Part shown: positions 18,011-26,143 of the stretch, piece by piece
Layout: every line of letters begins with the position of its first letter
How positions within the stretch are numbered: the first letter of the stretch is position 1
Assembly: GCF_900102135.1 (NCBI RefSeq)
Contig: NZ_FMVJ01000012.1
Coordinates: 62,001-126,000, forward strand
Direction of reading: 5' to 3'
DNA: 64,000 nt
Source: Microvirga guangxiensis
GTDB lineage: Bacteria; Pseudomonadota; Alphaproteobacteria; Rhizobiales; Beijerinckiaceae
Translations under genes and position numbers: made by a program
The notes under the pieces: generated by a model
The model's database searches: none
Seen by the model: only the letters and a program-made list of their open reading frames with translations
Told to the model about the DNA's origin: nothing

Positions 18011-18516
18011 GACATGCCTATTCCGGTCTGGCGTTGGAACGCAAGAAGATCGAGTGTGGGAGCGTCAAGGCCAAAGCCCGTGAGAAGGCCGTGTACCTGA
18101 CCGCGATGATGCGTCTGATGATTGAAGAAGTGCGCCAGCATGGGAGCAAGCGGCTGCTCGATATCCGCAGGATTCGTGATCGTGCGATACCGGATCGAGC
18201 CCATGATGTCGGCATCGGAGAGGCCCTCGATATAATCGATGATCCTTGCGTCCTCTTTCCGGCGGGCCTGTTTGAGTTCAGGAAGGTTGCCGAAGAGGAC
18301 TGCATCGAGCCGGTTGGGGGCCTCGCCCTCCCCCGTGAACCGTTTCAACCAGATGCGATCGGCAACGAGAACATGGTTGAGGGTGCCGTTAACCGATTTG
18401 AAGAAAGCACCGCGATCCGCGTTGTACTCCGCTTCGGACAATTGCGCGGCAACTCCATAGATGCGCTCGTTGCACCACGCATTGTAAGCCGCCATCATGA
18501 CGAAGTGCTGCTTCAT
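18007..18516 (-). CDS. DinB family metal-binding protein
   Basis: A 169-residue DinB/YfiT-like four-helix bundle. The expected metal triad is present: His in GTLNHVLVADRIW (about residue 47) and two further His in FFNHQTHHRGQ (about residues 130-137). The family includes thiol-dependent transferases and damage-inducible proteins of uncertain role; it is unrelated to polymerase DinB. Its coupling to the thioesterase gene suggests shared expression. No LexA box was found in front of it. Confidence 0.9.
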   Translation of the reverse strand: MKQHFVMMAAYNAWCNERIYGVAAQLSEAEYNADRGAFFKSVNGTLNHVLVADRIWLKRFTGEGEAPNRLDAVLFGNLPELKQARRKEDARIIDYIEGLSDADIMGSIRYRTITNPADIEQPLAPMLAHFFNHQTHHRGQVHGLLTGFGLDAPTLDLLAFQRQTGIGMS

Positions 18517-18680
18517 GGAGGGCTTCCCCTGTCGCTCCCGTTTCTCATCAGCAACACCATATCATGATTTCAGACGGTGCGTAGCGGAGATCCAGGATCA
18601 CGTCACCAGTCCAGCTCAGGATCATCTCCGCATAACCAGGGATTTGTAAGGGCGTTTTTCCGTGAGATGCGCACAGGGCG

Positions 18681-18705
18681 CATCCCCGGAACGAGTCCGG
18701 GGATG
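18681..18705. repeat. CCCCGG hairpin after the FadB-like gene
   Basis: A perfect 10-bp stem, CATCCCCGGA at 18681-18690 and TCCGGGGATG at 18696-18705, lies 13 nt beyond the stop codon of the FadB-like gene. There is no U-run on the minus strand, so it may be an mRNA-stabilising repeat rather than an intrinsic terminator. It resembles the family of CATCCC hairpins also seen at 22182. Confidence 0.6.
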
Positions 18706-18717
18706 ACGAGGAGCAGC

Positions 18718-20925
18718 CTAAGCCGCCTTCTTCGCCGCGGCGCGGCCATAGAAGGTCTCACCGCTTGCCGCCATGTCGAGGAGCAGCTTCGGCGGAGCGA
18801 AGCGCTCGCCGTGCCTGGCCTGGAGCTTCTGGCACAATTCCACGAAGGTCTTCGCACCCATGAAGTCGATGTAGGACAAGGCGCCGCCCGTATAGGGCGC
18901 GAAGCCGAAGCCGAGGATGGAGCCCACATCCGCCTCGCGCGGATCGGTGATCACACCTTCTTCGAAAGTGCGCGCCGCTTCCAGCGCCTGCGCCACGAGA
19001 AGACGCTGCTTCAACTCCTGCATGTCGATGAGCTCGGCCTCGACCGGGTTCACCTGCAGTTCCTTGAGGCCCGGCCACAGGCGCTTCTGGCCGCCCTCCG
19101 GATAATCGTAGAAGCCCTTGCGGTTCTTGCGTCCGAAGCGGCCTTCTTTCTCCACGAGCGCCGTCAGCAGTTCTTCCTGTTCCGGCACGATGGCAGCATC
19201 GCCCAGCTGCGCCTTCGTGGCGCGAAGGATCTTGAGGCCGAGGTCCACGCCCACCTCGTCGTTCAGCGACAGCGGCCCGACGGGCATGCCCGCCTGCTTG
19301 CCCGCCTGCTCGATCATCGCCGCAGGCACGCCTTCGATCAGCATCAGGTGGCCTTCGAGGATGTAGCCGAGCACGCAGCGGTTCGCGAAGAAGCCGCGGG
19401 AATCGTTGACGACGATCGGCGTCTTCTTGATGAGGCGCACGTAATCGAGGGCGGTGGCGAGCGCCTTGTCGCCCGTCTCTTTTCCCAAGATGATCTCCAC
19501 CAGCATCATCTTCTCGACCGGTGAGAAGAAGTGGATGCCGATGAACTGGCCAGCATTCTTCGCGTTCTTGGCAAGGCCCGAGATCGGCAGGGTCGAGGTG
19601 TTCGAGGCGAAAATGCAATCCGGACGGATCGCGGCCTCGACCTTCTGGATCACCTCGGCCTTCACCTTGGGATCCTCGAAGACGGCCTCGATCACGAGAT
19701 CGCAATCGGTAAGGTCGCTGTAATCGGCGGATGCCGTGATGCGCTCGAGAAGCGCATCGCGATCCGCCGTCTTGGCGCGGCCCTTCATGATCTGGTCGGA
19801 CATGAGCTTGTGTGAATGCGCCTTGCCCTTCTCCGCAGCCTCCACGTCGCGGTCGATCAGCACGACCTGAAGGCCGGCATTGGCGGTGACGTAAGCGACG
19901 CTCGCGCCCATGAAGCCCGCGCCGACCACACCCACTTTCTTGATGCTCGTCGGCGGCACATCCTTCGGGCGGCGTGCGCCCTTGTTCAGATCCTGCATGG
20001 AAAGGAACAGGGTGCGGATCATCGCCGCCGCTTCCTTCGAGCGCAGAATCTTGGCGAACCAGCGGGACTCCACCTTCAGCGCCAGGTCCATCGGCAGTTG
20101 CAGTCCCTGATAGACCGTCTCCAGTATCGCGCGGATCGCCGGGTAATTGTCCTGCGTCTCGCGGCGGTAAATGGCGTTGGCCGGAGGCCAGATCTGCATG
20201 CCGGCGGCGGAATAGACCTTGTTGGAAGGCAGCTTATAGCCCTTCTGGTCCCACGGCGCGACGGCGGAGCCGCCGTTCTTGATCCAATCCTTGGCCGTCT
20301 GCACGATCTGATCGCGCGGCGCGACCGCGTGCGCCAGACCCATGTTGCGCGCCATGAGCGGACGAAGCTGCTCGCCCTTGAACAGCATCTGCAAGGCGTC
20401 GCCCGTCTGCATGAGACGCGCCACGCGCTGCGTGCCGCCCGCACCCGGAAAGAGCCCCACCTTCACCTCGGGCAGGCCGACGCGGGTGGAATCCACATCC
20501 GACAGCACACGGAAGTGACAGGCGAGCGCCAGCTCGAACGCGCCGCCGAGGCACACGCCATGAATGGCAACCGCGAACGGCTTGCCGCAGGTCTCGAGAC
20601 GACGATAGAGCAGCGAGAGCTTTCGCGACTCTTCGAAGAGGAACGTGTTGGCCGCTTCCTCGCCCTTCTCCTTCGCCACGCGCATGAATTCTGCGTTGGA
20701 GGATTGCAGCATGGTGAGGTCGGCGCCGCCGGAGAAGGATTCCTTGCCCGAGGTGATCACGCAGCCCTTGATGGCCTCGTCGGCGGCGACCTTCTCGATG
20801 AGCTGGGACAGCTCGTCCATCACCTGCGGAGTGATGACGTTCATGGAACGATCCGGCATGTCCCAGGTGGCGAGCGCGATGCCGTCGCTATCGGCCTCGA
20901 AGCGGAAATTGGTGAAGTTCGTCAT
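18718..20925 (-). CDS. fadB: Bifunctional enoyl-CoA hydratase / 3-hydroxyacyl-CoA dehydrogenase
   Basis: A 735-residue multifunctional beta-oxidation alpha subunit. The N-terminal enoyl-CoA hydratase/isomerase domain (about residues 1-200) shows GGADLTML and the oxyanion segment HGVCLGGAFELALACH. The NAD-binding dehydrogenase domain starts near residue 320 with KVGVVGAGFMGASVAY, followed by ASNTSTLPIS and IGIHFFSPVEKMMLVEII, then the C-terminal helical domains. It hydrates enoyl-CoA and oxidises the 3-hydroxyacyl-CoA. It starts 25 nt after the thiolase stop codon, with the acyl-CoA dehydrogenase further upstream, forming a complete beta-oxidation operon. FadJ-like naming is equally possible. 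Confidence 0.95.
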   Translation of the reverse strand: MTNFTNFRFEADSDGIALATWDMPDRSMNVITPQVMDELSQLIEKVAADEAIKGCVITSGKESFSGGADLTMLQSSNAEFMRVAKEKGEEAANTFLFEESRKLSLLYRRLETCGKPFAVAIHGVCLGGAFELALACHFRVLSDVDSTRVGLPEVKVGLFPGAGGTQRVARLMQTGDALQMLFKGEQLRPLMARNMGLAHAVAPRDQIVQTAKDWIKNGGSAVAPWDQKGYKLPSNKVYSAAGMQIWPPANAIYRRETQDNYPAIRAILETVYQGLQLPMDLALKVESRWFAKILRSKEAAAMIRTLFLSMQDLNKGARRPKDVPPTSIKKVGVVGAGFMGASVAYVTANAGLQVVLIDRDVEAAEKGKAHSHKLMSDQIMKGRAKTADRDALLERITASADYSDLTDCDLVIEAVFEDPKVKAEVIQKVEAAIRPDCIFASNTSTLPISGLAKNAKNAGQFIGIHFFSPVEKMMLVEIILGKETGDKALATALDYVRLIKKTPIVVNDSRGFFANRCVLGYILEGHLMLIEGVPAAMIEQAGKQAGMPVGPLSLNDEVGVDLGLKILRATKAQLGDAAIVPEQEELLTALVEKEGRFGRKNRKGFYDYPEGGQKRLWPGLKELQVNPVEAELIDMQELKQRLLVAQALEAARTFEEGVITDPREADVGSILGFGFAPYTGGALSYIDFMGAKTFVELCQKLQARHGERFAPPKLLLDMAASGETFYGRAAAKKAA

Positions 20926-20950
20926 GGATTCTCTCCTGTTCCGCTCAACG

Positions 20951-22159
20951 TCAAACGCGCTCGATGATCGCTGCCGTGCCCATGCCGGCAGCGACGCAGA
21001 GCGTGATCAGCGCCGTCTGCTTGTTGGTGCGCTCCAACTCGTCGAGCACCGTGCCGAGGATCATCGCGCCGGTCGCGCCGAGCGGATGGCCCATAGCAAT
21101 CGCGCCGCCGTTCACGTTCACCTTCGCGGGATCGAGATCGAGCGCCTGCATGTAGCGCAGCACCACGGACGAGAAGGCCTCGTTGATCTCGAAGAGATCG
21201 ATGTCGTCCTTCGTCATGCCGGCCTTCTTCAGAGCGAGCTCCGATACGTCGATGGGGCCGGTGAGCATGAGGGCGAGATCGGAGCCGATGGAGGCGAAAC
21301 CCTTCAGGCGGGCGCGCGGCTTCAGCCCCATCTTCGCGCCGCCTTCCTGCGAGCCGATGAGAACCGCAGCAGCCCCGTCCACGATGCCGGACGAGTTGCC
21401 TGCGTGATGCACGTGGTCGATGAATTCCACATCCGGATGCGCGGCGATCGCCACCGCGTCGAAGCCGCCCATCTCGCCCATCTGGACGAAAGCGGCCTTC
21501 AGCTGGCCGAGCGACTGCATGTCGGTCTGCGGACGCATGTGCTCGTCATGCCCGAGGATGGTGAGGCCGTTCACATCCTTCACCGGCACGACGGACTTCG
21601 CGAAACGTCCCTCCTCCCAGGCTTTCGCCGCGCGCTTCTGCGACTCCACCGCATAGGCATCCACATCATCGCGGGTGAAGCCGTACTTGGTGGCGATCAG
21701 ATCCGCCGAGATGCCCTGGGGCAGGAAATAGCCGGGAATGGCGATGCCAGGATCGACGGGCCATGCGCCGCCGGATGCGCCCATGCCCACGCGGCTCATG
21801 GACTCGACGCCGCCGCCGATGGCGACATCCTTCATGCCGGACATCACCTGCGCTGCCGCGAGGTTCACCGCATCGAGGCCCGAGGCGCAGAAGCGGTTGA
21901 TCTGCACGCCCGGCACTTCCTTGCCGAAGCCTGCCTTCAACGCCGCGGCGCGCGCGATGTCTCCGCCTGCCTCGCCGACAGGATCGACGCAACCGAGCAC
22001 CACGTCCTCCACCAGCATCGGGTCGAGGTCGTTGCGGCGGCGGATCGCATCGAGCGCGGTCACGGCGAGATCGACCGTGGGCACCTCGTGAAGCGAGCCG
22101 TCCGGCTTGCCGCGCCCGCGCGGGGTGCGAACGGCGTCGTAGATGAATGCATCGGCCAT
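20951..22159 (-). CDS. fadA: Acetyl-CoA C-acyltransferase (thiolase)
   Basis: A 402-residue thiolase. The acyl-accepting cysteine lies in INRFCASGLDAV (about residue 89), with GGGVESMSR following. The C-terminal half has the NEAFSSVVL segment, NVNGGAIAMGHPLGATGA with the catalytic His, and the second active-site cysteine in LITLCVAAGMGTA. It cleaves 3-ketoacyl-CoA to acetyl-CoA and a shortened acyl-CoA, or may run as a biosynthetic acetoacetyl-CoA thiolase. Its place between fadE-like and fadB-like genes favours degradation. Confidence 0.95.
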   Translation of the reverse strand: MADAFIYDAVRTPRGRGKPDGSLHEVPTVDLAVTALDAIRRRNDLDPMLVEDVVLGCVDPVGEAGGDIARAAALKAGFGKEVPGVQINRFCASGLDAVNLAAAQVMSGMKDVAIGGGVESMSRVGMGASGGAWPVDPGIAIPGYFLPQGISADLIATKYGFTRDDVDAYAVESQKRAAKAWEEGRFAKSVVPVKDVNGLTILGHDEHMRPQTDMQSLGQLKAAFVQMGEMGGFDAVAIAAHPDVEFIDHVHHAGNSSGIVDGAAAVLIGSQEGGAKMGLKPRARLKGFASIGSDLALMLTGPIDVSELALKKAGMTKDDIDLFEINEAFSSVVLRYMQALDLDPAKVNVNGGAIAMGHPLGATGAMILGTVLDELERTNKQTALITLCVAAGMGTAAIIERV

Positions 22160-22181
22160 CAGGGCCTCCCAGATTTATTTG

Positions 22182-22276
22182 GCGTCATCCCGGGCCAGCG
22201 GAGCGCGACCCGGGATCGTTATCAGAACCTGCACTTCACTCGTCGCGCGATCCCGGCGTTTCGGCCGGGATGACGC
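22182..22276. repeat. Double CATCCCGG palindromic element
   Basis: Between the acyl-CoA dehydrogenase and thiolase genes there are two facing hairpins: GCGTCATCCCGG with CCCGGGATCG, and GCGATCCCGG with CCGGGATGACGC. The outer ends (GCGTCATCCCGG and CCGGGATGACGC) are perfect inverted repeats, so the whole element can also fold as one large stem. Its position inside an operon suggests an mRNA-processing or stability role. Confidence 0.75.
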
Positions 22277-22283
22277 TTGTCGA

Positions 22284-24077
22284 TCAAAAGGCTTCCATCG
22301 GCATTGCCATCGTCACGTCCGCACCGGACGAGATGCGCGCCAGGCGCACGCTCGTTTCCGGCATCATGCGCTCCATGAAGAAGCGGCCCGTCAGCAACTT
22401 CGCGTCCATCTTCTCGGCGACGCCGTTGCCTTGCGATTTCTTCGCATGGGCGGCTTTCGCGATCTTGGCCCACATGTAGCCCAGAGCGACCGTGCCGAAG
22501 AGGTGCATGTAGTCCGTGGCGCCCGCGCCCGCATTGTCGGGCTTTGCCATGGCGTTCTGCATGAACCACATGGTGGCCTGCTGCAGATGACCGAGGCCCT
22601 GCTGGAGCGGTGCGACGAAGCCCTTCAGGTTCTCGTCGTCCGCATTCTCCTGACAGAAGGCGCCGACCTCGTTGAAGAAGGTCATGATGGCGCGGCCACC
22701 ATCCTTGCCGAGCTTGCGGCCGACGAGGTCCATGGCCTGAATGCCGTTGGCGCCCTCGTAGATCATGGCGATGCGGGCATCGCGCACGAACTGCGACATG
22801 CCCCATTCCTCGATATAGCCGTGGCCGCCGAACATCTGCTGTGCCTTCACCGCATTGTCGAAGCCCAGATCGGTGAGAACGCCTTTCACCACCGGCGTCA
22901 TGAGGCCCATGTAATCTTCGGCGGTCTGGCGCTGCGCGTCATCCGACGAGCGATGCGCGATGTCGCTGTTGAGGCCGGTCCACACGACGAGCGCGCGCGC
23001 CGCCTCGTTGAAGGACTTGATGGACAGCAGCGTGCGGCGCACATCCGGATGGACGATGATCGGATCGGCGACTTTGTCCGGGAACTTCGGGCCGGTGAGC
23101 GAGCGGCCCTGCAACCGGTCCTTCGCGTAAGCGACCGCGTTCTGATAGGCGACCTCGGATTGCGCGAGGCCCTGAACGCCGACCGCGAGACGCGCCTCGT
23201 TCATCATCACGAACATGGCGTTGAGCCCGCGATTTTCCTGCCCCACGAGCCAGCCCTTCGCGCCGTCATAGTTCATGACGCAGGTGGCGTTGCCGTGAAT
23301 GCCCATCTTGTGCTCGATCGAGCCGCAGGACACGCCGTTCTGATCGCCCAGCGAGCCATCGTCGTTCACGATGAATTTCGGCACCACGAAAAGCGAGATG
23401 CCCTTGGTGCCCTGAGGCGCGCCTTCGATGCGCGCGAGAACGAGATGAACGATGTTCTCCGCCATGTCGTGCTCGCCGGCGGAGATGAAGATCTTGGTGC
23501 CGGAAATGGCATAGGAGCCGTCGCCGTTGGGAACGGCTTTCGTCTTGAGCAGGCCGAGATCCGTGCCGCAATGAGGCTCGGTGAGGTTCATGGTGCCGGT
23601 CCAGGCCCCCTCGACCATCTTCGGCAGATAGGTGCGCTTCTGCTCTTCCGTGCCGTGCACCAGCAGCGCCGCGATCGCGCCCTGGGTCAGGCCCGGATAC
23701 ATGGCAAGCGCCAGGTTCGACGAGGAGAGGAATTCCTGCATGATGGTGTTGAGCACGGACGGCAGCCCCTGCCCGCCGAATTCCTCCGGCACGGACAGCC
23801 CCATCCAGCCGCCGGAGGCATAGGCCTCATACGCGTCCTTGAAGCCCTTCGGCGTGGTCACCGAACCATCGGCGTTGCGGGTGCAGCCCTCCTGGTCGCC
23901 GGAGAGGTTGAGGGGCGTGAACACCTCCTCGCAGAGCTTTGCGCCCTCGGCGAGAATGGCCTCGACCACATCGGGCGTCGCATCGGCGAAGCCCGGCAGA
24001 TTGTTGTGACGCTCGATGGGGAAGACATCGTTCAGAAGGAACATGACGTCTTCGACAGGGGCCTTGTAAACCGGCAT
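22284..24077 (-). CDS. Acyl-CoA dehydrogenase (long form with C-terminal extension)
   Basis: A 597-residue FAD-dependent acyl-CoA dehydrogenase. It has the N-terminal domain, the FAD/substrate-binding middle segment (TGTMNLTEPHCGTDLG, then AISGTKIFISAGEHD), and the C-terminal helical domain with the putative catalytic-base segment YEGANGIQAMDLVGRKL. An extra C-terminal domain of about 120 residues is typical of the alphaproteobacterial family often named FadE or AidB-like. The ATG at 24077 follows GGAGAGGA; a longer frame to 24128 is rejected. It opens the beta-oxidation operon, and a strong palindrome lies about 50 nt upstream. Confidence 0.94.
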   Translation of the reverse strand: MPVYKAPVEDVMFLLNDVFPIERHNNLPGFADATPDVVEAILAEGAKLCEEVFTPLNLSGDQEGCTRNADGSVTTPKGFKDAYEAYASGGWMGLSVPEEFGGQGLPSVLNTIMQEFLSSSNLALAMYPGLTQGAIAALLVHGTEEQKRTYLPKMVEGAWTGTMNLTEPHCGTDLGLLKTKAVPNGDGSYAISGTKIFISAGEHDMAENIVHLVLARIEGAPQGTKGISLFVVPKFIVNDDGSLGDQNGVSCGSIEHKMGIHGNATCVMNYDGAKGWLVGQENRGLNAMFVMMNEARLAVGVQGLAQSEVAYQNAVAYAKDRLQGRSLTGPKFPDKVADPIIVHPDVRRTLLSIKSFNEAARALVVWTGLNSDIAHRSSDDAQRQTAEDYMGLMTPVVKGVLTDLGFDNAVKAQQMFGGHGYIEEWGMSQFVRDARIAMIYEGANGIQAMDLVGRKLGKDGGRAIMTFFNEVGAFCQENADDENLKGFVAPLQQGLGHLQQATMWFMQNAMAKPDNAGAGATDYMHLFGTVALGYMWAKIAKAAHAKKSQGNGVAEKMDAKLLTGRFFMERMMPETSVRLARISSGADVTMAMPMEAF

Positions 24078-24128
24078 TCGCGCATCCTCTCCAATCAGCA
24101 GCCAGCCGACTCCCGGAGCCGCCAGCAC

Positions 24129-24158
24129 AATAGATAGTTCACATATAAACTATCTATT
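24129..24158 (-). promoter_or_regulatory. Perfect palindrome in the beta-oxidation promoter
   Basis: AATAGATAGTT (24129-24139) and AACTATCTATT (24148-24158) are perfect 11-bp inverted arms separated by 8 nt. They lie in an AT-rich island 52 nt upstream of the acyl-CoA dehydrogenase start. This is a strong candidate operator for the operon, bound perhaps by the MerR-type protein encoded at 25370 or by a distant TetR-type FadR. Confidence 0.65.
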
Positions 24159-24261
24159 CCTTTTGGGAAGAGGTAGGGCGCAAAATCTCCGGCGTCAGGG
24201 ACGAAAGTCGAGATCAGAACCGGAGTGGTCGGCAGAAGGGGAAGACGAGGATGGGGCGCCT

Positions 24262-24767
24262 CCCTCCCCCTTGTGGGGAGGGCTAGGGGTGGGGGTCGGA
24301 CAGTCAGAGCGCTACGCATCATCCAGAACGCACGGCAGCCCTACCTTGTCATAGCCGGGCTTGCCCCGGCCATCCCGAACTCTTTCGTTCTGCCCTCATC
24401 CTGAGGAGCAGCGCAGCTGCGTCTCGAAGGAGGCCTCCCGTGCACTCTGGATCCTCCTTCGAGACGGCCCTTCAGGCCTCCTCAGGATGAGGGCGAGTGT
24501 GAGGGGATCAAGGCTGGGGTCGTAAAGTCGGAGCGCAGCATCTGCTCCAGTGAACACGACAACTCTACAGCACGTCCCCTCTCCCGGGTGGGAGAGGGGC
24601 AGGGGTGAGGGAGTGCCCTGTCCGGATCAGGCAGTCCCTCACCCGGAGCTGCGCTCCGACCTCTCCCAATCGGGAGAGGTCTTCCAGTGTCTCACTGGTT
24701 TGAGGTCTCACCCGGTCGATCGACCCCCACCCCTGCCCCTCCCCGCAAGGGGGAGGGAACACGCGCC
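24262..24767. repeat. Mosaic repeat cluster with composite module (copy 2)
   Basis: This stretch is made of nested repeats. 24262-24297 is a CCCTCCCC/GGGGAGGG hairpin. 24303-24345 is a partial copy of the module head. 24393-24493 is a double palindrome with CCCTCATCCTGAGGAG outer arms and CGTCTCGAAGGAGG inner arms. 24525-24767 repeats the module at 15781-16018 almost base for base. No coding sequence is visible. Confidence 0.8.
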
Positions 24768-24794
24768 TCATCCAAGCACGGCAGCGGATGATAT

Positions 24795-24838
24795 GTTCTT
24801 GCTTTGTTCTTGACTGTTGTCCTAACCTGGGCTATAGC
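24795..24838 (+). promoter_or_regulatory. LexA box adjoining a consensus sigma70 promoter, rightward
   Basis: GTTC-TTGCTTT-GTTC at 24795-24809 is a perfect alphaproteobacterial LexA box. It directly abuts a -35 element TTGACT (24810-24815), a 17-nt spacer and a -10 TATAGC (24833-24838). The promoter points away from the acyl-CoA dehydrogenase, into a region with no recognisable gene. Confidence 0.7.
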
Positions 24839-24844
24839 TATGGG

Positions 24845-25302
24845 CATCCGGCTCCAGGAGGGGCGCGCTCGCGAGGCGTCGTGAATGATGGGAGCCGGAA
24901 CGGTCCTGCGCAGGCCTCGCAATCCTGTGACGGGAGGCCCATCGCTGCAAGATGCGGTGTCCGCCTAAACAAACCGTGCGCGAGGAGCCGTCAGGTTCTT
25001 CACACACTAGACACACGAGCCGGACGCCTCCTCGCGCCCTCCCTCGACCCCAAACCTCGGAGCAACAAGCTCGCGAGGCCATTCCCGCTTGCTCTTTGAT
25101 ATCATCAACTGCGTGCGCAACCTGCCGTTCACGGCTGCGCGCTCGAATAACTCTTTGCCGCCCTGCCCTATCCGGGGCGAATTCTTCTCCAACACGCCCG
25201 GCCTTCTTCGCGATGGAGCCGGAAGTGCTGGCAGCTCTCCGAGACTGAGCATCGCGAACTCGCAAGCCGCGGGCCTCAAAAGGCCGCATCCTGAAAAGAG
25301 AA
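24845..25302 (+). other. Region after the LexA-box promoter; no recognisable gene
   Basis: About 460 nt downstream of the damage-type promoter. Only short open frames occur. The most promising is a GTG-initiated frame from about 24882 to 25100 (about 72 residues, Arg/Ser/Pro-rich, no motif I know), and a 98-residue frame at 24952. A longer minus-strand frame (24822-25289) has the arginine-rich composition of a shadow frame. A small SOS-induced protein or RNA, or a decayed gene, are all possible. Confidence 0.3.
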
Positions 25303-25347
25303 AGCGCCTGAGTTGCGTCGGGAATTTCCCTAAGCCGCTCAGGCGCT
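25303..25347 (-). terminator. Terminator of the MerR-type regulator gene
   Basis: Ten-bp arms AGCGCCTGAG (25303-25312) and CTCAGGCGCT (25338-25347) enclose a 25-nt loop with its own GGGAA/TTCCC hairpin. On the minus strand the stem is followed by a U-rich tract (TTCTCTTTT). It lies 22 nt beyond the regulator's stop codon. Confidence 0.75.
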
Positions 25348-25369
25348 CCGTAGAATTCGTCAGATGGAT

Positions 25370-25780
25370 TTAGGCTGCAGCGGCAAGGCTGGAGCGGCGG
25401 GACTTCAGTTCCTGAAGCGCCTCTTCGATCTCGATCTTCTGCTGCTCGAGGTGGCGGATCTGGTCTTCGACCTGGTCGAGAGACAGCTTGAGGTTCATGG
25501 CCGCGCCATTCGGCGAGCGCTCCTCGGCCAGCATGGCGCGGATCTCGGTCAGGGTGAAGCCGAGCTGCTTCCCCTTCAGGATCACCGACAGGCGCTCACG
25601 GTCGCGGGCATCGTAGATGCGGGCGGTGCCATCGCGGCGGGGAGACAGAAGCCCACGATCCTCGTAGAACCGGAGCGTACGTAGAGTTACGCCGAACTCC
25701 CGAGCCAGATCTCCGATCGTATAGAACTTCGTGCCCTCTCCCATATCGCTGGAATCGGAACCAACTGCGTTGTGGTCCAT
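25370..25780 (-). CDS. MerR family transcriptional regulator
   Basis: A 136-residue MerR-type regulator. The DNA-binding domain begins with FYTIGDLAREFGVTLRTLRFYEDRGLL, followed by the RIYDARDRERL wing segment and a coiled-coil dimerisation helix (about residues 90-125, rich in Glu/Gln). It has no cysteine metal site, which places it with the LiuR-like metabolite-responsive MerR proteins rather than the metal sensors. The ATG at 25780 is preferred to an extension to 25870 that would cover the promoter. It is the nearest regulator upstream of the beta-oxidation operon on the same strand and probably controls it; that link is inference from position. Confidence 0.88.
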   Translation of the reverse strand: MDHNAVGSDSSDMGEGTKFYTIGDLAREFGVTLRTLRFYEDRGLLSPRRDGTARIYDARDRERLSVILKGKQLGFTLTEIRAMLAEERSPNGAAMNLKLSLDQVEDQIRHLEQQKIEIEEALQELKSRRSSLAAAA

Positions 25781-25840
25781 CGTATGCCCCGTCTGTTTTC
25801 CGTTTTGCTGAGATGCATCAGCATCATTAACCGTAATGTT

Positions 25841-25870
25841 ATGATAGAACATACGACATGTTGGTTGCAA
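25841..25870 (-). promoter_or_regulatory. Promoter of the MerR-type gene
   Basis: On the minus strand TTGCAA (25865-25870) and TATCAT (25841-25846) form a sigma70-like pair with an 18-nt spacer. The spacer holds the short dyad ACAT-GTCGT-ATGT. MerR-type regulators commonly bind dyads inside a lengthened spacer, so self-regulation is plausible. Confidence 0.45.
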
Positions 25871-26143
25871 GTGTTTGAAAGCAGTGAGGTCCAGTTGAGC
25901 AACATGAGGGCTTTTTCTTGCGCTTTGCCTAAAGGAAAACTGCCCATTCGGAGAGGGCCACCCCTGCTAAGTTCCCCTCGCTTAACGGGTTTTTTACCAC
26001 GCTCGCCGAAAGCTGCGCCGTCGGCTGGGTGACCTAGAGGCCAAGTGATTCGCCTCAATCCTGGGTTCCATGGCTGCCACGGCGGGCAAGGCAGGGGGCC
26101 TTCGGCTGGCCGGGAGTTCGGTGTATCCCCCGTGAGCGCGGCC

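Noticed and set aside
20645..24137. Long open frames (542 and 664 codons) on the plus strand opposite the thiolase and acyl-CoA dehydrogenase genes
   Set aside because: They are antisense shadows of well-supported genes with His/Arg-rich compositions and no motif or ribosome site.
24822..25289. 155-codon minus-strand frame in the repeat-rich gap
   Set aside because: Arg-rich, no motif, no ribosome site; it lies opposite the LexA-type promoter and I cannot support it as a gene.
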